Below, in pieces: positions 55,938 to 64,000 of a stretch of DNA of 64,000 nucleotides. Below the pieces are notes generated by a model. It was not told where the DNA came from. It saw only the letters and a program-made list of their open reading frames with translations, and did no database searches. The translations under genes were made by a program, and so were the position numbers. This DNA is from Agaricus subrufescens (taxonomy: Eukaryota > Basidiomycota > Agaricomycetes > Agaricales > Agaricaceae). The stretch is taken from contig CM057067.1 in NCBI GenBank assembly GCA_029945375.1, forward strand, positions 310,001 through 374,000, read 5' to 3'. The stretch's first letter is position 1, and every line of letters starts with the position of its first letter.

Positions 55938-58900
55938 AAAACAAGATGAAGACTTAATCTCTCTTGGAGATGAAGACTTAATCTCTCTTGGAGATGAAGA
56001 CTTAATCTCTCTTGGAGATGAAGAAGACGAGTATGATGGCAACATGGATACAAAGGAAGGGTCGTACACGCAAGTGTCCCCATCCTCTTCACATGCCTCT
56101 ACTAATCACATGTTTCAGATCTTACATGAATCCCGAGTTGCAAGCATGGGTCAATGCGCCCATTCGCCCCGAGGATCGACCGGACAAAAGTCAGTTGACG
56201 TACATTTGATGGATCGAGTATTAGCTCTCTCTATGTATAATAGTCCGATTTGTAATATCTATGCGATGCAATCGAGTGCTAGAGGCACTCTTCTCGATGA
56301 TCTGACCCCCTTGTGTGATTCTTTCTTCATAAATTCGACTATCAAACGCAGTCACTATGATGTTAAGTGGATGATTGATTCCGGTGCTTCAGCACACTTT
56401 ACCGGAAACCTTTCGGACTTCGCTTCGATACAAATGGGTTTCTTCGGATTAGTACACACCGCTTCTACTCCCCAAAATATTAAGGGTCGAGGAACAATCT
56501 TCATAGAACACTTAGTCATAGATCCCAAAACTGGTGCCGAGTCCACTTTAGTGACGAAACTCTGGCCCGTTTTCTATATTGAAGGTACACATATGAGGCT
56601 CATCTCGGCCGGCCAATTATTGCGATCAGGCCTGAGATTAGAAGCCGATGCGAAGTTACATACATTTCGAGATAAAGATAATCGCGCTGTTATGAGCGGT
56701 GTCTCTGGGCATTACCAAAATATCCCAGCAGTCCTTTCCAGGATTGTAAAGAAACACCCCAAAGAGTTTGCGAAAGCACTCCAGCCCGCTGATTATCAAA
56801 CTTGGCATCGTCGATTAGGACATCCTTCTGATTTTGTACTGAATCAATTCTGTGAGGAAACTCAGGGAGTACCCAGAATTACGATTCCGAAATCTAAAGG
56901 GGTTTGCGATGGTTGTGTTAAGGGTAAATTAACCCAACAACAATTTCCACCATCTGAAAGCCGTGCTAAAAAGATTCTTGAACTGGTTCATTCCGACCTG
57001 TTCGAACTACCTGTATTATCATATCATCGCTATAAATGGATTATGACTATAATGGACGACTACTCTGGTGTCGCTTTCATTGTCACACTATCCAAGAAAA
57101 GTGAAGCTCCAAATCAGATGAAAAACATCTTGACATTCTTGGCTACATCTACTGGCCAGAAAGTCGTGCGACTACGCACTGATTGAGGAGGAGAATACAC
57201 TAGCGGAGTTCTAAAAGAATATCTAGCCGCAAACGGAATTCAGCATGAAATGTCGTCACCCCACGTTCACCAACAGAACAGTCACGCGGAACGACTTAAT
57301 AGAACCTTGCATGAGAAATCACAAGCATTATGGTTGCAGGCATGCCTCCCGGATTCTTATTGGGAATTCTCTATGTCGTATGCGGTTTATATTTACAATC
57401 GCACTCCAATGCAACGGTTAAAGTGGAAAACACCATTCAAATTGTTCTTCGGAACCAAACCAAATTTGTCCTTAATCCGAGTATTTGGATGTGGTGCACA
57501 CGTGTATTTACCAGATGAGATCCATCAGGATAAACTCTCTGCATGTTCCGAACTTATGTTATTCGTTGGCTATGATGGCACGAATTACAAGTTCATTAGA
57601 CACACTAAAAATAACGCTGTGTTCATCGGCCCACATGCCATATTTGACGAATCATACTTTCCTAAATGTTTGTCATCTAAACCAAGTAACCTCGAAAAAC
57701 AAATTGATGAGGAACTTTCCAGGGATTCATCCCCTGACGAAACAAGTGATGAAACTCCAGACTTACCTAGTCCTTCACATCCTCGTGACCCTCCACCGGG
57801 TCCTCCACCTGCTGCACCGCAGCAACCTCCTCATAATCCGCCTGATCCTCTGGCATCACCACCGAGATCACCTCCTCCATCACCTGGTCCTTCCAGACCA
57901 TGGCAAATTCCACAACAGGAAAAGCCACAATGGAATAGAGGAAAAAGGCGTGCGGAATCACCACCTGATGAATCTGAAAGACCACCACTCCGACGATCGG
58001 AAAGAGAATCTCGAGTTCCTAACCGTCCGGATAATGTCTATGGCAATAAACCGCCAACTAAGATTCTTCGGGATTATGAGAAACAACCCTTCTTACCTGA
58101 AATGGATGAACGGATCAGAAATAGAGTTCCTTCTAGATCTGATTGTCAGAAAGCCAGACTTCCTAATGATGACATCACTGAACGTCACGAAGAAATTTGC
58201 TGATGATTTGACGAAGCCCAACAAAGGGCTGAAGATTGGGAAAAAGAACATGGCACTGAAATACCTCCCGTACAATTCGGATCATGCCCTACTCCAAACC
58301 AGGAGGAGGATAACGACGATGACCAAATGGAGGATATTCAAGTTCTTCTCAGAGAAGGAGGAGTAAGGTTAAATAACTTTCTCTTCGAACTTGCAAACAA
58401 AATCCAAACACCAGTCCAATTCAAGGACTTATCACAATTGCCTGCGGCAACGCGCAAAAAATGGATTGATGCTTGTTTAGAAGAATTAAAAGCCTTACAA
58501 CAAAGAGGTGTCTATGAATTAGTGGATCTCCCGAAAGGTCGAAGAACCATTAAAAATAGATGGGTGTTTAATGAAAAGAGTGATGGTCGCCTTCGGGCTC
58601 GACTGGTTGCTAAAGGATTCTCTCAAGTCGAGGGAATTGACTATAACGAATTATTCTCTCCAGTAGTCCGCTACGAAACTGCTCGTCTTCTTTTCGGCGT
58701 TGTTGCCATGGAAGACTGGGATATGTTCAGTGTTGACGTTAAAACTGCCTATCTTTACGGCAAACTGGATGAAGAAATCTATATGTCGCAACCAGAAGGA
58801 TTTAGAGTTCCTGGAAAGGAAAATAAAGTCTGGAGATTACGCCGTGCCCTATATGGCCTTAAACAGGCCGGACTTAGTTGGTGGAAAGAACTCACCGCTA

Positions 58901-59949
58901 GCATGACAGAAATCGGTTTTATCCGATGCAAGTCCGATGCAGGCGTATATTATTATCGACATCCAAAAACTCGCGAATTAGTTATCGCTGTAGTTTATGT
59001 TGATGACGTAGCCTTCTTAGGCAAAAAGAATTCTAAGCTCCTCCAAGAGTTGAAGCTAAAGTTTTCTACCAAATGGGAATGTCGTGATCAAGGCGAAATG
59101 ACTGAGTTTCTCGGGATGCAAATCTCTAGAGATAGACCTCGTCGAAAAGTCTTTCTGCATCAGCAGAAGTACCTTCAAAAAGTACTTGATCGATTCGGAA
59201 TCAAATCTGGATCTGAAGAAACACCATTACCGAAAGGTTTTGTGTTCTCTACTTCTGACAAAATGCCTAAACCTGAATTCAGGCAAAAATACCAGCAATT
59301 AGTTGGATCCTTGATGTATCTTATGATCGGATCTCGACCAGACATTGCATTTGCGGTTGTAAAATTATCGCAACAGATGGTAAAACCTAACAAGGAACAT
59401 TATACCACTGGAATGCATTTGCTACGGTATCTCAACGGTACCAAAAATAGAGTTCTTGAGTTTGATGGTAACTCAAATTCTGGTATAATTGCTTATTCAG
59501 ATTCTGATTGGGCATCTGATCCTGAAGACCGGAAATCAATCACCGGCAACTTTTGCACACTCGCTGATGGTCCAGTATCTTGGTTGAGTCGCAAACAAAA
59601 AACTGTTGCACTTTCATCGACGGAAGCCAAATATATGGCTCTCTCTGATTGTTCGCGACAACTTGTCTGGATGTCCCAACTTCTTACCGAAGTAGGTTTT
59701 GATATCGACACACCCCTTCTCTATGGAGATAATTTGGGAAGCCTATTTTGGGCCACCTCAGAAGTCCAAGAAAAGCGATCTAAACATATTGATATTCGCT
59801 TTCACTATGTTCAGAATCTTCTTGAGGAAAAGCGGATCAAAATTGACTGGATTGACGGTCAAGAAAATCCTGCTGACATCATGACCAAAAATCTCGAGAA
59901 AATCAAATTTAATATGTTCTGCCCTATGTTAGGATTGCGTGAACAGTAG
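55879..59949 (+). pseudogene. Copia-A Pol (protease, integrase, RT, RNase H), TGA-interrupted
   Basis: A single frame, +1 relative to Gag, is broken only by TGA at 57184-57186 and a double TGA at 58201-58206. Near the start 24 bases are repeated three times (DEDLISLG, 55953-56024). Protease: WMIDSGASAHFTGN. GAG-pre-integrase: TWHRRLGHPSDF...CDGCVKGKL. Integrase: LVHSDLFELP, then RTD-stop-GGEYTS at the second catalytic Asp region, and NSHAERLNRTL. A long Pro-rich stretch follows. RT: NRWVFNEKSDGRLRARLVAK, VDVKTAYLYGKLDEEIYM and the box YVDDVAFLG. RNase H: SDSDWASDPEDRKSITGNF and ALSSTEAKYMAL. The RT/RNase H part (58207-59949) is unbroken. Confidence 0.9.
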
Positions 59950-59965
59950 TCTACTCAAGGAGGAG

Positions 59966-60330
59966 TGTTGACGAAATACCTCGAGTTATACACTTGGTAT
60001 GACGTGTATAAGCAACTACTGTGCACTATGCACTATGCCACACCTTTTCAATTGTTTTATGCATGTATACTGTGGACTCCTTCTGCGGACTCCTGTTTTA
60101 CCTGTATGTTTCACATTACCCTTTACCACTATGAGGTTCTTTGTCGAGTATATAAACCCTATGTATATTCCATAGAATAACAGTTCAGTTTCCTCTCTCA
60201 CTTCGCTCCACAAGCTCTCTCAGCTCTACAAGCTCTATCTTCTACCTCAATCCTCCTACTGTCTAGGAACTATAGCAATGTGAGTCTATTCGATCTCCAT
60301 GCTGCAGGTAGCAGCTCTGCTTTATCAACA
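59966..60330 (+). repeat. Copia-A 3' LTR
   Basis: 365 bp, ends CTTTATCAACA. Differences from the 5' LTR include CpG changed to CpA or TpG at several places. Confidence 0.93.
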
Positions 60331-60382
60331 ACCCGTCCCTGATCCCACCCCTTTACCCATTCCGAAACAGGAAGATAACTCT

Positions 60383-60790
60383 ATGGATGAAGACTCCGAC
60401 AAGGAAAACAAACCCCCAGGATTGGACCGTGTCTCCAATATCCACTCCACCGAGTTAGCCGAAGAAGCCGATTGTCTTTTCCGTTATCTGAACTTTATCC
60501 CACCCGCCACCATGCCTGCTGAAATCAAACCCCCCACTACCTATGCGTTCGCCCACAACAATAACCGATACAAGTCTCCTGGAGAAAGGACCGCTTACTG
60601 GAACATTATCCTCACCGTCTTGCTGATGAAGAAAGGAAAGGACGAAACCTTCAAAGGATTACCCACGCGCATCATCATAGGAGGAAGAGACAATGCCCCC
60701 CACTTCATTGGTTTCAATGAGAAAACCGACCAATGGATCATGGCCAACACCAAGAGGAAACTCTTGAACAATCTTTTTGCACACATCTAA
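60383..60790 (+). CDS. Unrecognised ORF beside Copia-A
   Basis: The frame is open from inside the LTR; the first ATG outside it is 60383, giving 135 aa (MDEDSDKENKPPGLDRVSN...). An acidic start is followed by a compact-looking segment (YAFAHNNNRYKSPGERTAYW, ILTVLLMKKGKDETFKGLPT, WIMANTKRKLLNNLFAHI). Codon use looks real and the frame exceeds chance for its composition. It ends 40 bases before an LTR. It may be a gag or other internal fragment of the retroelement whose LTR follows, or a host gene truncated by Copia-A. Confidence 0.4.
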   Translation: MDEDSDKENKPPGLDRVSNIHSTELAEEADCLFRYLNFIPPATMPAEIKPPTTYAFAHNNNRYKSPGERTAYWNIILTVLLMKKGKDETFKGLPTRIIIGGRDNAPHFIGFNEKTDQWIMANTKRKLLNNLFAHI

Positions 60791-60830
60791 ACTTGCTTCG
60801 ATCGGAATCTGAAGCCTGAACAGAGGGTGA

Positions 60831-62001
60831 TGTTACAATCTATTTCCGTTATTGTCCCCTGACCCAGAGGTCGTAACAGAATAGAATCTAAGTCAATTTC
60901 AGACTGAGGAATAGATACAGGAATGCGGAACTTATATACAAAGGTGTACAGGAGTAAAGTATGGAAAAGGTATAGTTCCGGATAATAGAAATAGGAATCA
61001 GAATAGAGATATGGCAATTGCATCGCAATAGGAATGAGTACCGATCCGGATACAGTTGCATTGGCTGTTGGAAAGTTATGACCCGCATTGCATTGGTCGT
61101 AGAGCGACTGCGAGAGCACAACCGTAGTCTCGGGAAGGGACTACAGCATAACCGGCCAACCACTACCAGTTCCAGGAAGCAGACTTACCAATTAAAGGAA
61201 CCCGCAAGACAACGGTCCCAAGCAGATCCCATTGAAATGTTATATCCCATTTCCAGAACTTTCCAATCATTCCCGACGTTTCCTTTTCTATCTAGAATGT
61301 TCCATTTCCATTTCCAGTATGTTCCATGGAATCCCGCTGTCAAGTTTCCTTTCGATGGGATCCGCTCAGGACCATTGTCTTTTGGGTTCCTTTAATTGGT
61401 AAGTCCGCTTCCTGGAACCGGTAGTGGTTGGCCGGTTATGCTGTAGTTCCCTTTCCGGAACTACGGTTGCGCTCCCACGGTCGCTCTACGACCAACGCAA
61501 CGCGGGCCGTAACTTTCCAACGGCCAACGCGGCTGTATCCGGATTGGTACTCACCCCTATTGTGATGCAATTGCTATAACTCTATTCCGATTCCTATTTC
61601 TATTTTCCAGAACTATTCCTTTTCTGTAATTTACTCCTGTATACCTTCATATATAAGTTCCGCATTCCTGTATCTACTCCTGAGTCTGAAATCGACTTAG
61701 ATTCTATTCTCTCTCGATTCCTATCTTCCCGCTAAGCGTTCCGCAACTCGCATTCTATTCCGCTATCGCTCTCTAGGCATCCGGAACCTGCTGGAGGGCA
61801 CAGTGCACCTTTGCGTCGCTGACGCCAACGCCTATCCCCAAATCGGAACCACCTAGTTCCGACTCTGCAGTCGTAGTCTTAACATGAAAGGAAACTTGAC
61901 ATCAGGATTCCATGGAACATACTGGAAATGGAAATGGAACATTCTAGATGGAAAAGGAAATGTCGGGAATGATCAGAAAATTCTGGAAACGGGATATAAC
62001 A
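60831..62001 (-). repeat. Older LTR, interrupted by a younger LTR of the same family
   Basis: In reverse it runs from TGTTATATCCCGTTTCC (62001) to ATTGTAACA (60831), with a 647-bp insertion between 61237 and 61885. It is clearly homologous to the inserted copy from its start to about 60878, where its last 45 bases diverge. No matching target duplication was found around it. Confidence 0.8.
61238..61884 (+). mobile_element. Younger solo LTR inserted in opposite orientation
   Basis: 647 bp, TGTTATATCCC...TAGTCTTAACA, flanked by perfect TGAAA duplications (61233-61237, 61885-61889). Excising it and one duplication rejoins the older copy exactly. The pair forms an imperfect inverted repeat able to fold over several hundred bases. 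Confidence 0.93.
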
Positions 62002-64000
62002 ATACTCCCCCAGTGAACCTTTATAAGTGGTAGTCCTATTCTCTCAGCATGGCGGATTAGGATAGTGGTTAAGCCCTCTGATGAGCCCCTTTAATGTAAG
62101 GGTGAAATCTGCATAGTCCTTACGTTGGTAGCAGAATACCTAAGATATTCTGTTATGTCCCTTTTGGTGTAACAGTTATTTGGCTGACTAGGATAGCCAG
62201 GTTACAGTGTTGGTTGTCGAAGTAACCCAATAATTACCACTACTATTACAAAGTGTTTAAGCAACTCTTGAACATTTACAAGGGCTATCTCAACCTCTTA
62301 TGTCATCACAACCGCAGGCAAGGGTTGAAGGTTGATCAACCACCGAGTGCCCTCATTTGACTCTGCACATCGCCAGGATTGAGAATTTGGTTAGTTTTGA
62401 TTGAGTAATCGTACTACAGACATACAATCGTTGTGTTTATTCTATAACGCTTCTAGGCTTGACATGTGTAGCACCCATGATACGACCACCTTTGTTTGTA
62501 GGTAACGCGTTATTTTGCGACTGGGCATATTTCCTTCGTAAGTGTAATATTACTCTGCAGGCCAGAACAGGGCTGAGTGCCCCTTCCAACCTTCGGGGAC
62601 AAAAGTCAGAATTGTAGATGCTTTACACTGGTCTGTACAGACTTACAACAACAGCAATATGTTGTAGTCGCTCTGCAAACAGATGTATCTCAGCGGTGAG
62701 GTCAGAATGTGTCATGGAACGTGTCTACCTTGCCAATTAACAAGATAACATTCGCAATGGAGACAGCTGTGAGGTATGGCAAGTCCGGAAGATTAGGATT
62801 TTGACTGGTTTATGATCCAGATAACAAGTGTCCATTTACCGGCATTATATACATAGAAGCTTATCCCTTCGCATATTCATGTAAGCATGGTGATAGCCCT
62901 GAGAAACAAGGTACTAACCGTCACTATACATAGTTCGAAAGAGATCTGAGTCTTTTCCCCACCAGTCTGTTTGGAATGCGTTTATAACTTTTGCTTCCAA
63001 CAGTCTTCATTACACTCACAGAGTGATACCCCCCGAATGAGCATTAAGGCAAGAACGACTATCATCATGATCAAAAATGTATTGATGATCTAAACCATAC
63101 GACGAACTTAAATCATAAGATAGACTCACCGGTGTCAAAGACAGTATGAACTAAAAATGCAGCAGATAGATACATTTTGTCAATCCTCGGGTAGCATCCA
63201 TGCAAAGGCCTGGGAAAGGTAAAGTCTAAAAAGAAGAGAAATTCAAGTTCTTATGCAAAACACCCAAGTCAAACAAGACCTACGGTGTGTATGCTTTAGG
63301 GATGCGACATAGGACCCAATGGTCGAGCATGCTGACATGGCAAACAGTCCAAATAAAAGGTATGTTATGTACTTTCCTTTGGCCCATACAGCCCACGTTC
63401 GAATTGTTAGGACCACTGGTTTTACCTATCAAGACACACGAGGTCCATCTGCTATCAAGATCTCACACTCACAATCAGCAAAGAGCCCAACGGTCATGAA
63501 CAATACTAGTCAGAGTTAGACCGGATGTTAACAATGACAGGATACAATAACGTACTTCCATTGATTTCGTATAAAGGTGCGCATTGCGAAGCAGTATACT
63601 TGCCCAGGATATCTAAAACAGAGTATTACAATAATTTTCGAAAGCCCAATATACCAATAAAACTTACACAGCGGACTTGCACTGCCATAAGCAAGGGGTA
63701 CATAACGCAGAAGTATATACACCACTTTTATTGGCATTCCTTCAGCCTTCCAGACAAACTTGATTTCCGAGTCAAGGTTCAGGAGCCAGTCGAAACACTA
63801 GTAGAGTCATCAGGTTAGGTTCCAATAAGTTTTCCAGATAGTCGCATGTACAGACTATGATTGTGAAGCCGGCCACTAGAGTTCAAACACATGTCAGACG
63901 TGCCTCTAACCTTGCAGTATAATGTGACGTACCGTCAACACACTACAAAATCATCCTCGTGAGTGGTACTCAGAAAGACTATGGGAGAGAGGTTTGGAGT
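62002..64000. other. Gene-poor right end
   Basis: No supported gene; frames under 100 codons overlap on both strands. 62135-62190 resembles 485-540. I see nothing else. Confidence 0.5.

Larger units (their letters stand above)
53395..60330 (+). mobile_element. Copia retrotransposon (Copia-A), without matching target duplications
   Basis: LTRs at 53395-53760 and 59966-60330 differ at about ten positions. The primer-binding site and purine tract (AAGGAGGAG, 59957-59965) are in place and Gag-Pol is recognisable throughout. The 5-bp flanks are ACAGA (left) and ACCCG (right) and do not match, unlike Copia-B and the solo LTR of this family at 2745. An element assembled by recombination between two insertions, or loss of one flank, would explain this. 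Confidence 0.93.

Noticed and set aside
41445..59949. UGA recoding as an explanation for many in-frame TGA codons
   Set aside because: UTP25, the coiled-coil gene and the small-family genes all end in TGA at the expected place, so TGA is a normal stop here.
62050..62120. tRNA-like stretch (GGCGGATTAGGATAGTGGTTAA)
   Set aside because: It has a passable acceptor pairing and A-box resemblance, but no convincing B box or T arm and the wrong length.

Overview
The window is from a filamentous basidiomycete, most likely an agaricomycete. Introns are short (43-90 nt, GT-AG). A 5S rRNA gene lies dispersed among protein genes. The mobile elements carry gene families typical of mushroom-forming fungi: a Plavaka transposase, a KDZ transposase with an HMG-like companion, and a DUF6698 protein. 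Only a few genes look like conserved host genes: UTP25 (25595-28057), a disordered coiled-coil protein (22587-25095), a NACHT NTPase (19480-21717, one internal TGA), the 5S gene (25356-25473) and a decayed zinc alcohol dehydrogenase (51091-52833). A small protein family that I do not recognise has four loci here (5.5, 6.8/18.8, 21.9 and 29.5 kb).

Left part. 1-5500 is gene-poor and holds a solo Copia LTR (2745-3107) and a 1.38 kb LTR-like repeat (3166-4549). From 5.5 kb come two small-family copies. The second is cut in two by an 11.75 kb Plavaka transposon (7092-18842) with TA duplications, inverted ends and subterminal repeats. This transposon appears structurally complete. It carries an 11-exon, 1206-aa transposase frame without breaks, a single-exon gene of about 800 aa, and a 10-exon DUF6698 gene of 510 aa. 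A motif close to CCGGGACTACCCAG lies in front of all three genes, and a GATC-rich palindromic array lies between the two divergent cargo genes. The NACHT gene and a decayed small-family copy follow.

Middle part. UTP25 and the 3' end of a convergent alcohol dehydrogenase (25.6-28.6 kb) are partly duplicated in tandem. The second UTP25 copy is split by a nest of insertions. An element called X here (30443-50685, near-matching 8-bp target duplication) sits in UTP25 intron 8. Inside X lie a KDZ element with about 0.8 kb inverted repeats (30483-39836), a full-length Copia element (41048-46945), a 1.38 kb LTR with a MITE inside it (48236-49713) and a solo LTR (49784-50384). The KDZ left repeat is itself interrupted by another 1.38 kb LTR (31065-32442). 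Several insertions can be checked against empty or paralogous sites in this same window.

Right part. A second Copia element (53395-60330) lacks a matching target duplication. It is followed by an unrecognised ORF and one LTR inserted in opposite orientation into an older copy of its own family (60831-62001). The last 2 kb show no gene.

Most premature stops in the elements are TGA, and most differences between the two LTRs of one Copia element look like CpG to TpG/CpA changes. This points to decay by deamination of methylated cytosine. Exon coordinates were worked out by eye from splice signals and frame continuity. Family names rest on recognised motifs, not on database searches.
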